From: Methylobacterium hispanicum
Lineage (GTDB): Bacteria > Pseudomonadota > Alphaproteobacteria > Rhizobiales > Beijerinckiaceae
NCBI RefSeq assembly: GCF_022179285.1
Contig: NZ_BPQO01000032.1
Coordinates: 1 to 64,000 of the forward strand
Direction of reading: 5' to 3'
Length of the DNA stretch: 64,000 nt
Position 1 is the first letter of the stretch, and each line of letters opens with the position of its first letter. Positions 53,511 through 62,510 of this stretch are shown in pieces. The notes beneath the pieces were generated by a model. That model was not told the origin of the DNA, did no database searches, and saw only the letters and a program-made list of their open reading frames with translations. The position numbers and the translations under genes are program-made.

Positions 53511-55253
53511 TCACTGGGACAGGACCAGGGCGGCCTCGTCCACGAAGGCGCCGCCGTCGATCACCTCGACCTCGAGGCCGGAGGCCGCCGGCAGCAGGTT
53601 CTCGGCGAAGAAGCGGGCGAGCGCGATGCGCGCCCGGTGGGCCGGATCGGTCTCGCCGGAGGCCAGGCCTGAGCGGGCCGCGAGCGCGGCCGTGGCGAGG
53701 CAGGCCGCGCCCTGGACGAGGCCGAACAGGCGCAGGTACGGCGTCGCGCCCGCGAGCGCCGTCTCCGGCCGGTTCGAGGCGAGCGCGGCGAGCTGGTGGC
53801 TGGTGGCCCGGTCGAGGCTCTCGATGCCGGCCCGCAGCCGGGCCGCCGCCTGGCCGAAGGCCGGGTCGGCGTGCTTCACCAGCCCCTCGGCGGCCCGGCG
53901 CATGGAGGCGATCTGGGCGCGCACGGTCGCGCCGCCGTCGAGCGGGAGCTTGCGGTTCGTGAGGTCGATCGCCTGGATGCCGTTGGTGCCCTCGTAGATC
54001 GCCAGGATGCGCGCGTCCCGCATCAGCTGGGCGGCGCCCGTCTCCTCGACGAAGCCCATGCCGCCGTGGACCTGCACCCCGAGGGAGGTCACCTCGTTCG
54101 CGATGTCGGTCGAGAAGGCCTTGGCGACGGGCGTGAGCAGGGAGGCGCGGTCGTGCGCCGCCTGCCCCTCCGGCCCGTCCGCGGCGTCGAGCGCCGCCGC
54201 GGTCAGGTAGCAGATGCCGCGCGCGGCGGCCGTGTAGGCCTTCATGGTCAGCAGCGTGCGCTGCACGTCGGCGTGGGCGACGATCGGGCTCGCCTCGGCC
54301 GCCCCCGGTGCGCGGCCCTGGCGGCGCTCCTGGGCGTAGGCCAGCGCCTTCTGCGTGGCGGCCTCCGCCACGCCCACGCCCTGTAGGCCGACGTTGAGCC
54401 GGGCCGAGTTCATCATGGTGAACATGCAGGCGAGCCCGCGGTTCTCCTCGCCGACGAGCCAGCCCGTGGCGCCGCCTTCGTCGCCGAAGGCCATCGAGCA
54501 GGTCGGCGAGGCGTGGATGCCGAGCTTGTGCTCCAGCCCGGAGCAGCGCAGGTCGTTGCGCGATCCGTCCGGCAGCACCTTGGGCACGAGGAACAGCGAG
54601 ATGCCGCGGGTGCCCGCGGGCGCGTCCTTCAGCCGGGCCAGCACGAGGTGGACGATGTTGTCCGCCATGTCGTGCTCGCCGTAGGTGATGTAGATCTTGG
54701 CGCCGGTGATCCGGTAGCTGCCGTCGCCCGCGGGCTCCGCCCGGGTGCGGAGCGCGGCGAGGTCCGAGCCGGCCTGCGGCTCGGTGAGGTTCATGGTGGC
54801 GGTCCAGGTGCCCGAGACCAGCTTCTCCAGGTAGCGCGCCTTCAGCGCGTCCGAGCCGTGCGCGACCAGCGCCTCGATGCCGCCCGCGGTCAGGATCGGG
54901 CAGAGGCTGAAGGCGAGGTTCGCCCCGTTCCAGATCTCGGTCGCGGCGGCGCCCAGCAGATGCGGCAGGCCCTGGCCGCCGTGGTCCGGATCGGCGGCGA
55001 GCCCGTTCCAGCCCCCATCCACGAAGGCCCGGTAGGCCTCGGCCCAGCCCGGCGCCGTCGTCACCGTCCCCGCGCTCAGCGTGGCGCCGTGGCGATCGCC
55101 GACGCGGTTCAACGGCGCGATCACGTCGGCGGCGAGCCGGCCGGCCTCGGTGAGGATCGCCTCCGCGTCCGCGCTGCTGAGAGCCTCCTCGGGCAGGCCC
55201 GCGACGTGGGCCAGCGTGAACACCATCTCGGATACGGGCGCGCGGTAGCTCAC
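53511..55253 (-). CDS. Acyl-CoA dehydrogenase
   Basis: A 580-residue FAD-dependent dehydrogenase of the large (DmdC/AidB-like) type. GWNGLAADPDHGGQGLPHLLGAAATEIW, TMNLTEPQAGSDLAALRTRAEPAGDGSYRI and a C-terminal VQVHGGMGFVEETGAAQLMRDARILAIYEGTNGIQAIDL carry the flavin and substrate sites; Glu in YEGTNGIQ is the catalytic base candidate. The start is GTG at 55253. It heads a run with enoyl-CoA hydratase and SDR genes. Confidence 0.91.
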   Translation of the reverse strand: MSYRAPVSEMVFTLAHVAGLPEEALSSADAEAILTEAGRLAADVIAPLNRVGDRHGATLSAGTVTTAPGWAEAYRAFVDGGWNGLAADPDHGGQGLPHLLGAAATEIWNGANLAFSLCPILTAGGIEALVAHGSDALKARYLEKLVSGTWTATMNLTEPQAGSDLAALRTRAEPAGDGSYRITGAKIYITYGEHDMADNIVHLVLARLKDAPAGTRGISLFLVPKVLPDGSRNDLRCSGLEHKLGIHASPTCSMAFGDEGGATGWLVGEENRGLACMFTMMNSARLNVGLQGVGVAEAATQKALAYAQERRQGRAPGAAEASPIVAHADVQRTLLTMKAYTAAARGICYLTAAALDAADGPEGQAAHDRASLLTPVAKAFSTDIANEVTSLGVQVHGGMGFVEETGAAQLMRDARILAIYEGTNGIQAIDLTNRKLPLDGGATVRAQIASMRRAAEGLVKHADPAFGQAAARLRAGIESLDRATSHQLAALASNRPETALAGATPYLRLFGLVQGAACLATAALAARSGLASGETDPAHRARIALARFFAENLLPAASGLEVEVIDGGAFVDEAALVLSQ

Positions 55254-55387
55254 GGATATTCCTCCCCGGCCGGCTCGGAGGCCGGTCCGCTCGTTTGACG
55301 CGTACGGGCCGCTGGGGCTAGGCCGGCGCGCTCGCGCCGACATAAGCCGATGCCGCGGCCTCCGTCACGGCCGGAGATAGTTTATAT

Positions 55388-56386
55388 ATGAACGATCCGG
55401 GGTCAACGGCGTCCGCTTCGACGCGGCGCCTGTCCGGCGACCCGGCGGGGATCGCCGAGGCCGCGCGGCTCCTACGGGCCGGGCGGCTCGTCGCCTTCCC
55501 GACCGAGACGGTCTACGGCCTGGGCGCCGACGCGACCGATCCGGAGGCCGTCGCGCGCATCTTCGCCGCCAAGGAGCGCCCGCGCTTCAACCCGCTGATC
55601 GCGCATCTGCCCGATCCCGCCGCGGCGCGGCGGCAGGGGCGGTTCGACGCCTTCGCGGAAGCCCTGGCCGCGGCGTTCTGGCCCGGGCCGCTGACGCTGG
55701 TGGTGCCGGCGACGGCGGAGACGACGGTCTGCGATCTCGCGCGCGCGGGCCTGCCGAGCGTGGCCCTGCGGGTGCCGGGCAACCCGCTCGCGCGCGATCT
55801 GCTCCAGGCCTTCGGACGGCCGCTCGCCGGCCCCTCCGCCAACCGCTCGGGGCGGGTCAGCCCGACCTGCGCGGATCACGTCCTCGCCGATCTCGACGGC
55901 CGGATCGCGGCGCTCCTCGACGGCGGCGCGACACGGGTCGGGGTCGAATCGACGGTGGTGGCCTGCCTCGGCGGATGGCCGCGTCTGCTGCGGCCCGGCG
56001 GGATCACGCGCGCCGCGCTCGCCGCGGTGCTGGGGCAGGAGCCTGAGACGGCCGCCGAAGCGGACGCGGCCCGGCCCGCGGGACCCGGCCTGCTCGCCTC
56101 GCACTACGCGCCGCGGGCGCGCGTGCGCCTCGACGCCACGGCCCTCGAGCCGGGTGAGGCGGCGCTGCTCTTCGGCGGCGCGCGCCCGGACGGACTGGGA
56201 CAGGCCCGCGCCGTACGCGACCTCAGTCCCGGCGGCGACCTCGCCGAGGCGGCCGCGCAGCTGTTCGGGGCGCTGCGCGCGCTCGACGCCTCGGGTGCAC
56301 CCTGCATCGCGGTGTCGCCGATCCCGGAATCCGGTCTCGGCGAGGCGATCCGCGACCGGCTGACCCGGGCCGCGGCGCCGCGCTGA
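55388..56386 (+). CDS. tsaC: L-threonylcarbamoyladenylate synthase (Sua5 type)
   Basis: A 332-residue protein that makes threonylcarbamoyl-AMP from Thr, bicarbonate and ATP for t6A. The YrdC domain has FPTETVYGLGADATDPEAVARIFAAKERPRFNPLIAH and GPSANRSGRVSPT; a C-terminal Sua5 domain begins after AGPGLLASHYAPRA, making it the long form. Divergent from the acyl-CoA dehydrogenase gene. Completes, with TsaD in this window, two of the four bacterial t6A components. Confidence 0.94.
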   Translation: MNDPGSTASASTRRLSGDPAGIAEAARLLRAGRLVAFPTETVYGLGADATDPEAVARIFAAKERPRFNPLIAHLPDPAAARRQGRFDAFAEALAAAFWPGPLTLVVPATAETTVCDLARAGLPSVALRVPGNPLARDLLQAFGRPLAGPSANRSGRVSPTCADHVLADLDGRIAALLDGGATRVGVESTVVACLGGWPRLLRPGGITRAALAAVLGQEPETAAEADAARPAGPGLLASHYAPRARVRLDATALEPGEAALLFGGARPDGLGQARAVRDLSPGGDLAEAAAQLFGALRALDASGAPCIAVSPIPESGLGEAIRDRLTRAAAPR

Positions 56387-56479
56387 AAATTTTTCGCGCC
56401 GTCGCGGAACCGGGATCGGGCCGGCCCGTTGAGCCATCACGAAGGCCAGTTCAGCCCCCAATGGCCTTTATCCTTCAGA

Positions 56480-56505
56480 GGCTCGGAGCAATCCGAGCCT
56501 TTTTT
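56480..56505 (+). terminator. Rho-independent terminator after tsaC
   Basis: Arms GGCTCGGA and TCCGAGCC with a GCAA loop are followed by six T residues. A second inverted repeat (AAGGCCA...TGGCCTT) lies just upstream near 56443-56470. It is 94 bases downstream of tsaC. Confidence 0.9.
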
Positions 56506-56527
56506 CTTGGGCGCCCGCCCTCTCGGG

Positions 56528-57124
56528 CTAGGCCAGCTTGCCCGCGATCGTCGCGACGTGCCGTCCCTGGAAGCGGGCGCCGTCGAGTTCGACCGCGCTC
56601 GGCTGGCGCGATCCGTCGTTGGCCGCGATCGTGGTCGCGCCGTAGGGCGAGCCGCCCTTCACCGCATCGACGCCGTTCTGGCCCTGGAAGCTGTAGGGCA
56701 GCCCGACGAGCACCATGCCGTGGTGGAGCAGCACGGTGTGGAAGCTCGTCAGCGTGGTCTCCTGGCCGCCATGCTGCGAGGCCGTGGAGGTGAAGACGGA
56801 ACCGACCTTGCCGACGAGGGCGCCGCGGGCCCACAGGCCGCCGGTCTGGTCGAGGAACTGCTTCATCTGCGCCGCCATGTTGCCGAACCGGGTCGGCGTG
56901 CCGAAGATGATGGCGTCGTACTGGTCGAGCTCGTCGGGGCTGGCGACCGGCGCCGCCTGGTCGAGCTTGTAGTGGAACTGGCGCGCGACCTCCTCGGGCA
57001 CGAGTTCCGGCACGCGCTTGAGCGTGACCTCGGCCCCCGCCTCGCGGGCGCCCTCGGCCGCCGCCTGCGCCATCTGCTCCACGTGGCCCCAGGACGAGTA
57101 GTAGAGCACCAGAACCTTTGCCAT
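56528..57124 (-). CDS. wrbA: NAD(P)H:quinone oxidoreductase WrbA
   Basis: A 198-residue flavodoxin-like protein that reduces quinones by two electrons. VLVLYYSSWGHVEQMAQAAAEG binds FMN phosphate; FGTPTRFGNMAAQMKQFLDQTGGLW and FTSTASQHGGQETTL are WrbA signatures. It is divergent from a LysR-type gene, which may regulate it. Confidence 0.94.
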   Translation of the reverse strand: MAKVLVLYYSSWGHVEQMAQAAAEGAREAGAEVTLKRVPELVPEEVARQFHYKLDQAAPVASPDELDQYDAIIFGTPTRFGNMAAQMKQFLDQTGGLWARGALVGKVGSVFTSTASQHGGQETTLTSFHTVLLHHGMVLVGLPYSFQGQNGVDAVKGGSPYGATTIAANDGSRQPSAVELDGARFQGRHVATIAGKLA

Positions 57125-57216
57125 CGCGGCGTCTCCTCGTAAGCCCTTGTCCGTCGGGCCGCGGCCCGCCCGGCGCGGGTATCGCGCGTTCGCCCGCTTG
57201 CGGAAATGCCCCGACG

Positions 57217-57242
57217 TGCAAGATGATCCTTGCATGCTTGCA
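57217..57242. promoter_or_regulatory. Hexamer cluster at the LysR start codon
   Basis: TGCAAG-N6-CTTGCA forms a dyad (57217-57234) and a further CTTGCA follows two bases later, overlapping the LysR ATG region. The dyad with a GC-free centre resembles a LysR-type regulator site between the divergent wrbA and LysR genes. Confidence 0.45.
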
Positions 57243-58139
57243 AAGGATCCGCTCGCCTGGGACGACTTCCGCCTGGTCAAGGCGATCGCCGACCGGGGCG
57301 CGCTCACGCATGCCGCCGCCCATCTCGGCATCAACCACTCCACGGCCTTCCGTCGCCTGCAGCAGATCGAGGCGGTGCTCGGCACGGCGCTGTTCGAGCG
57401 GCATCGCACCGGCTACGTGCCGACGCAGGCGGGCGAGGCGATGACGGCGGCGGCCGCGCGCATGGAGGCGGACGTGGCCGGCTTCGGCCGCGCGGTCGCG
57501 GGCCGGGCGCAGACCCCGGCCGGCCTCTTGCGCATCACCGCGGCGGCAGGCTTCGTCGCCGAACTGCTCGTGCCGCTCGTCGGCCGCTTCCTGGTCCGCC
57601 ATCCGGCGGTGCGGGCCGACCTCGTCGTGGCCGAGGAGGCCCTGAACCTCTCGCGTCGCGACGCGGACGTGGCGCTGCGCGCCGGCCTCGAGCCGCCGCC
57701 GAACCTCGTGGGACGGCGCCTCTCGGGCATCGCCTGGGCGGTCTACGGGCGCGCCGACAGGCCCCGCGGGCCGGCCGAGTCCTGGGTCGGCCTGTCGGAT
57801 TCGGTCGCCGGCGGGCGTTTCGCCCGGTTCGTCCGGGCACGCGCCGGCGCGGACCGGGTCGTCCTGCAACTCAACACGGTGATGGGCCTGCGCGAGGCGA
57901 TCGCGGCGGGAATCGGGGTCGGCCCGCTGCCCTGCTACGCGGGCGATGCCGACCCGTCCCTGTGCCGCCTCGGCGGCGTCGAGGCGGAACTGGGCGCGGA
58001 CCTCTGGCTCCTCACCCATCCCGACCTCCGGCACGCGCCCCGGGTGCGCGCCTTCATGGATTTCGCGGCCGAGGCGATCGCCGGGATGCGTCCCGCCTTC
58101 GAGGGATACGCCGCCCCCGGAAAAGAAACGCAATCGTGA
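57234..58139 (+). CDS. LysR-family transcription regulator
   Basis: A 301-residue regulator. The N-terminal helix-turn-helix is DFRLVKAIADRGALTHAAAHLGINHSTAFRRLQQIEAVLGTALFER; the C-terminal part is a short effector domain with PAGLLRITAAAGFVAELLVPLVGRF. The codon ATG at 57234 gives the usual N-terminus. Located divergently from wrbA. The effector is unknown. Confidence 0.88.
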   Translation: MLAKDPLAWDDFRLVKAIADRGALTHAAAHLGINHSTAFRRLQQIEAVLGTALFERHRTGYVPTQAGEAMTAAAARMEADVAGFGRAVAGRAQTPAGLLRITAAAGFVAELLVPLVGRFLVRHPAVRADLVVAEEALNLSRRDADVALRAGLEPPPNLVGRRLSGIAWAVYGRADRPRGPAESWVGLSDSVAGGRFARFVRARAGADRVVLQLNTVMGLREAIAAGIGVGPLPCYAGDADPSLCRLGGVEAELGADLWLLTHPDLRHAPRVRAFMDFAAEAIAGMRPAFEGYAAPGKETQS

Positions 58140-58378
58140 GTTGAGTGAAGAAGTAAAATTCAATCTTGCGTGAGGGCTACAACGAAATCTGCGCGATAAA
58201 CTCGCAGTGTGAGCGTGGTCTGCGGTCACGAAATCTTGTCGCGTCATCAAATTAATGAATCGACAAGCATCCACTCGTACAACTGCCGGTACAGGCCGCC
58301 CGATCGGGAAAGCTACCCCACCAGGTAGAATTCGCGCTTCGATACCGCCATGTCGATCGCAGCTCGGGAGGGGCAACG

Positions 58379-60082
58379 ATGTTCAACGGAATTCGCGGAC
58401 CGTCCCGCGCGGCGGCCAAGCTGGCCGCACTCGACGGCGCGCTCATGATGGCCGAATTGTCTCCCGATGGAACGGTCCTGGCCGCCAACGAGCGCTTCTG
58501 CCGTGCCCTGGGCTTCGGCGCGGACGAGATCGTCGGCCGGCATCACGGCCAGCTCGTCGCGGCGCCGGAAACCGCGAGCGGCGTCCTGTCGGCGGCCCTC
58601 ATCCGTGGCGAACGACAGGACGCGACCGAGCAGTTCCGCACGAAGGACGGGCGGGCGATCTGGCTGCAGGTTCTCTACCTGCCCGTGCCGGATGCCCGCG
58701 GGCGGACGGCGCGGGTGACGATCCAGGCGAGCGACGTCACCGACCGGATGCGCGAGCGTCTCGATCTGACTGGTCAGATCGGCGCGATCGACAAGACGCA
58801 GGCCGTGATCCATTTCGGTCTCGACGGCCGGATTCTCGACGCGAACCGGAATTTCCTGTCGGCGATGGGCTACGGGATCGATGAGATCCGCGGGCAGCAC
58901 CATCGGATCTTCATGGCGCCGGATGCCGTGGGGGCGGAGTACGCGTCCTTCTGGGAACGCCTGAACCGTGGGGAGCCGCTGAGCGGCGAGTTCATGCGCC
59001 TCGGCAAGGGCGGCCGGGAGGTCTGGCTCCAGGCGAGCTACAACCCCATCCTCGACGAGTCGGGGCGGCCGTTCAAGGTGGTCAAGTACGGGATCGACGT
59101 CACGGCCCAGCGCCTGCGGGACGCGGAGATCCGCGGGCAGATGGACGCCGTCGGCCGATCGCAGGCCGTCATCGCCTTCGATCTCGACGGCGTCATCCTG
59201 GAGGCCAACAGCAACTTCCTCGAGGCGGTCGGCTACCAGGCGAGCGAGATCGTCGGGCAGCATCACCGCATGTTCGTCGATCCGGCCTCCGCGGCGGGGC
59301 CGGAATACGCGGCCTTCTGGGCGGACCTGCGGCGCGGCACCTTCCGCAGCGGCATCTTCGAGCGCCGCGGCCGGAACGGCCGGGAGATCTGGCTCCAGGC
59401 CAGCTACAACCCGATCCTCGACGCCGCCGGCCGGCCCTACAAGGTGATGAAGTTCGCCGCCGACATCACCGCGGCGACCCAGGCCCGGCTCCACGCGACG
59501 GATGCCACGCGGCTCACCCTCGGCAACGTGCAGGCCGTCGCCGCCGCCGCCGAGGAACTCAGCGCCTCCGTCACGGAGATCAGCGCCAACATGGCCCGCT
59601 CCAAGCAGGCAGTGGACGGAATCAGCGCGCGCGCGCGGGCGGCGGACGCCTTCACCCGGCAGTTGCGGGAGGCCGCGCGCGCGATGGACGGGGTCGTGCA
59701 GACGATCACCAAGGTGGCCGAGCAGACCAACCTCCTGGCGCTCAACGCGACGATCGAGGCGGCCCGGGCCGGCGCGGCCGGCAAGGGGTTCGCGGTCGTC
59801 GCCACGGAGGTGAAGGCGCTCGCGAGCCAGACGACGGCTGCCACGGCGGAGATCTCGAACCAGATCATGCAGATGCAGACCGTCTCGGACGAGGTCGCGG
59901 GCATGCTCCAAGCGATCGGCCGGACGGTCGACGAGGTCCAGGGCTACGTGACCGGCGTCGCCGGCGCGATCGAGGAGCAGAGCGCGGTCACCCGGGAGAT
60001 CTCGGGCAGCATGCACGCGGCGGCGGGCGATCTCGGCAACATCAGCGCCAGCCTCGATCAGCTGGCCAGCAACGCGGCGTGA
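58379..60082 (+). CDS. Soluble methyl-accepting chemotaxis protein with three PAS domains
   Basis: A 567-residue receptor without transmembrane segments. Three PAS domains lie at about 20-125, 138-243 and 259-364; the conserved GRHH/GQHH sits at 53, 172 and 293, a period of ~120 residues, so they look like tandem duplicates. The signalling domain (390-560) has the tip QTNLLALNATIEAARAGAAGKGFAVVATEVKALA. A cytoplasmic energy, redox or ligand sensor, similar in layout to BdlA/Aer2-like proteins; haem or flavin binding cannot be decided. Confidence 0.92.
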   Translation: MFNGIRGPSRAAAKLAALDGALMMAELSPDGTVLAANERFCRALGFGADEIVGRHHGQLVAAPETASGVLSAALIRGERQDATEQFRTKDGRAIWLQVLYLPVPDARGRTARVTIQASDVTDRMRERLDLTGQIGAIDKTQAVIHFGLDGRILDANRNFLSAMGYGIDEIRGQHHRIFMAPDAVGAEYASFWERLNRGEPLSGEFMRLGKGGREVWLQASYNPILDESGRPFKVVKYGIDVTAQRLRDAEIRGQMDAVGRSQAVIAFDLDGVILEANSNFLEAVGYQASEIVGQHHRMFVDPASAAGPEYAAFWADLRRGTFRSGIFERRGRNGREIWLQASYNPILDAAGRPYKVMKFAADITAATQARLHATDATRLTLGNVQAVAAAAEELSASVTEISANMARSKQAVDGISARARAADAFTRQLREAARAMDGVVQTITKVAEQTNLLALNATIEAARAGAAGKGFAVVATEVKALASQTTAATAEISNQIMQMQTVSDEVAGMLQAIGRTVDEVQGYVTGVAGAIEEQSAVTREISGSMHAAAGDLGNISASLDQLASNAA

Positions 60083-60110
60083 GGGCGGAGGCGGCCGGAG
60101 AGCCGTCCGC

Positions 60111-60572
60111 TCAGCGGATCTCCGCGACCTCGACCTCCTGCCCGTTCACCTCGACCACATCGCCGACGCTCTTGCCGGTGATGGCGCGGGCGAGCGGGGC
60201 GACGTAGGAGATCGAACCCTTGGCCGGGTCGGCCTCGTCCTCGCCGACGATGCGGAAGGTCTGGCGGCTGTCGTCCTCGCGCCGGAGCGTCACGGTCGAG
60301 CCGAAATGCACGGCCTCGCCCTCGACCCGCTCGACGAGTTGCGCCGTGCCCTGGCGCGCGGTCCAGTAGCGCAGGTCGCGCGCCAAGCGGGCCTGTCCGG
60401 CCTTGTCGCCGGGATCGAGGCGGCCGACCTCGGCCTGGAGGCTCGCGACCTCCGCCTCGATCCGGGCCAGCCCTTCGGGCGTCACGAAATTGGTGTGCGG
60501 GGAGATCGGACGGTCGGGAAGATCCTCGAAGGCCTCCCCGCCCTCCTTCTCGCGGACGAATGCGATGCTCAT
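60111..60572 (-). CDS. GreA/GreB-family transcription factor, atypical
   Basis: A 153-residue protein with a GreA-type C-terminal domain (VHFGSTVTLRREDDSRQTFRIVGEDEADPAKGSISYVAPLARAITGKSVGDVVEV). The N-terminal coiled coil is present but short (TPEGLARIEAEVASLQAE), and the tip that holds the acidic pair in GreA (GDLSENAEY) is replaced by RLARDLRYWTARQ. It may bind RNA polymerase without stimulating cleavage, but this is inference. Confidence 0.82.
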   Translation of the reverse strand: MSIAFVREKEGGEAFEDLPDRPISPHTNFVTPEGLARIEAEVASLQAEVGRLDPGDKAGQARLARDLRYWTARQGTAQLVERVEGEAVHFGSTVTLRREDDSRQTFRIVGEDEADPAKGSISYVAPLARAITGKSVGDVVEVNGQEVEVAEIR

Positions 60573-60617
60573 GAAAGCGGCAATGCCGCGGCCGCGGCGG
60601 CGGTTCCGCGCGAGCGG

Positions 60618-61604
60618 TCAGCCGATCGTCACGACCGTGCGACCCCGCACCTTGCCGGAGAGGATCTCCTCCCCGAGCCGCCCCACCGCCTGGAGGCCGA
60701 CCCGGGTCGTCATCGCGGCGAGCTTGTCGAGGTCGAGTTCGGCCGCGAGCCGGGCCCAGGCCTCGCGCCGCTTCGGCTGCGGCGTGGTCACGCTGTTGAT
60801 GCCCAGAAGCGCGACGCCGCGCAGGATGAAGGGCGCGACCGAGGTCGGCAGGTCCATGCCCTGCGCCAGCCCGCAGGCCGCCACGGCGCCGTCCGCCCGC
60901 GTCCCGGCCAGCACGTTGGCCAGCGTGGTGGAGCCGACCGCATCGACGGCGGCGGCCCAGCGCTCCTTCGCGAGCGGCTTGCCGGGCACCGAGAGTTCGG
61001 CCCGGTCGATGATCTCGGCGGCGCCGAGCCCGCGCAGGTACGCGGCCTCCCCCTCGCGCCCCGTCGAGGCGATGACGTGCCAGCCGGCCCGCGCCAGCAG
61101 CGCGACCGCGACCGAGCCCACACCGCCCGAGGCGCCCGTGACGAGGGCCGGGCCGTGCTCCGGCCTCAGGCCGTGCGCCTCGAGCGCCATCAGCGACAGC
61201 ATCGCGGTGTAGCCCGCCGTGCCGATCGCCATCGCCTGCTCGGCGGTGAGCCCGTCCGGCAGGGGCACCAGCCACGCGCCCCTCACGCGGGCCTTCTCCG
61301 CGTAGGCGCCGAGATGGGTCTCGCCGACGCCCCAGCCCGTCAGCACGACGGCGTCGCCCGGCCGGTAGGCGGGATCGGCGGAAGCCTCGACCACGCCCGC
61401 GAAGTCGATGCCGGGAATCATCGGGAAACGGCGCACCACCGGCGAGCGCCCGGTCAGCGCCAGCCCGTCCTTGTAGTTGAGGCCCGAATGGGTGACCCGG
61501 ACGGTGACGTCGCCGTCCATGAAGTCGGCCTCGTCGAAGTCGCGGAAGGTCAGGCTCTGGCCGCCCGCGCCCCGCTCGACCACCCACGCCTTGAACGTCG
61601 CCAT
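60618..61604 (-). CDS. AcuI/YhdH-type NADPH:acrylyl-CoA/quinone reductase
   Basis: A 328-residue zinc-free medium-chain dehydrogenase. SGLNYKDGLALTGRSPVVRRFPMIPGIDFAGVV, then VTGASGGVGSVAVALLARAGWHVIASTG cofactor site, are AcuI/YhdH signatures. AcuI reduces acrylyl-CoA to propionyl-CoA, detoxifying it; in methylotrophs propionyl-CoA feeds the methylmalonyl-CoA branch. The substrate is assigned by family. Confidence 0.85.
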   Translation of the reverse strand: MATFKAWVVERGAGGQSLTFRDFDEADFMDGDVTVRVTHSGLNYKDGLALTGRSPVVRRFPMIPGIDFAGVVEASADPAYRPGDAVVLTGWGVGETHLGAYAEKARVRGAWLVPLPDGLTAEQAMAIGTAGYTAMLSLMALEAHGLRPEHGPALVTGASGGVGSVAVALLARAGWHVIASTGREGEAAYLRGLGAAEIIDRAELSVPGKPLAKERWAAAVDAVGSTTLANVLAGTRADGAVAACGLAQGMDLPTSVAPFILRGVALLGINSVTTPQPKRREAWARLAAELDLDKLAAMTTRVGLQAVGRLGEEILSGKVRGRTVVTIG

Positions 61605-61705
61605 CGCGCGCCTCCCCGAACGGAGGTGACCTGTGGCGTGGGCGTCCCGAATCAAGATCGCCGGGGACATGCCCCGGCGATCCGACCGAACCGGGACGCC
61701 GCGTC

Positions 61706-62317
61706 TCAGTAGCCGTCGTAGATGCTGCCCCGGGAGAGGCCGAGTCCGACGCCGAGATCCACGGCGCTCGCCCCCGCGATGCCCAGCGCGTCGGGGATCG
61801 AGCCGACCGGTCCGACCGGACCAGGGCCGAAGCCGGGACCGAAGCCGGGGCCGGGGCCGGGGCCGTAGCCGCCGCCCGTCGGCACCCAGCCGGCGCGGGC
61901 CGGCGCGACGAGGACGCGGCGGCTGACGCTGGCGTATTGCGGCGGGATCGTCTCCGGGATCGCCTGGGCGGGCCGCACCAGCACCTGCCGGTTCCGCACG
62001 GCGAAGCGCGGCGGCGTCGAGACCCAGCAGCCCTCCAGCTCGCCGTAGGGACCGCGGCGGGTGGTCCAGACGCGCCCGCCCGGGGCCACCATCACCCGCT
62101 CGGCGACGGTGTCGTAGACCGGCGGGACTGTGCGGTAGACCGTGCGGGGCGGGCGGACCAGCACGGTCTCCTGCACGGTGTCGAAGACCGGCGGGGTGGA
62201 GACGTAGCGGTAGCAGGCGGCGCCGGCGCAGCCGCCGGCCTGGGCCGGCCCGGCGAGCAGGACGGCGCCGGCGAGCGCGGTGAGCCAGAGGGATGTACGG
62301 GTGACCGGCGCGGTCAT
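61706..62317 (-). CDS. Secreted protein with VYRTVPP repeats
   Basis: A 203-residue exported protein: signal peptide TSLWLTALAGAVLLAGPAQAGGC, then repeats of the form PPVFDTVQETVLVRPP, PPVYDTVAERVMVAPG and PPQYASVSRRVLVAPA at ~30-60-residue spacing, and a Gly/Pro-rich tail (GGGYGPGPGPGFGPGF). No domain recognised. Probably envelope-associated. Confidence 0.7.
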   Translation of the reverse strand: MTAPVTRTSLWLTALAGAVLLAGPAQAGGCAGAACYRYVSTPPVFDTVQETVLVRPPRTVYRTVPPVYDTVAERVMVAPGGRVWTTRRGPYGELEGCWVSTPPRFAVRNRQVLVRPAQAIPETIPPQYASVSRRVLVAPARAGWVPTGGGYGPGPGPGFGPGFGPGPVGPVGSIPDALGIAGASAVDLGVGLGLSRGSIYDGY

Positions 62318-62510
62318 GGGTGGGCTTCCTCGGACGCTTGAGAAGGACGGAACGGATGGGGCGCTGCTTGGCGCTCATCTCGACGTCCAGAAGGCGTCCC
62401 GGTTGCCCTTCACGCAAGCTTAATCGCGACTCACGGTAAAATTAACCCTTGGTCGCGACTACGGATTCGCACTTACGTAAGTATATCGACCCCGCAAGAA
62501 GCTGTGCACA

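Noticed and set aside
50710..55253. A complete fatty-acid beta-oxidation operon.
   Set aside because: A dehydrogenase, hydratase and two SDR genes are present, but no thiolase and no hydroxyacyl-CoA dehydrogenase of the classical FadB type; only a partial acyl-CoA catabolic cluster can be claimed.
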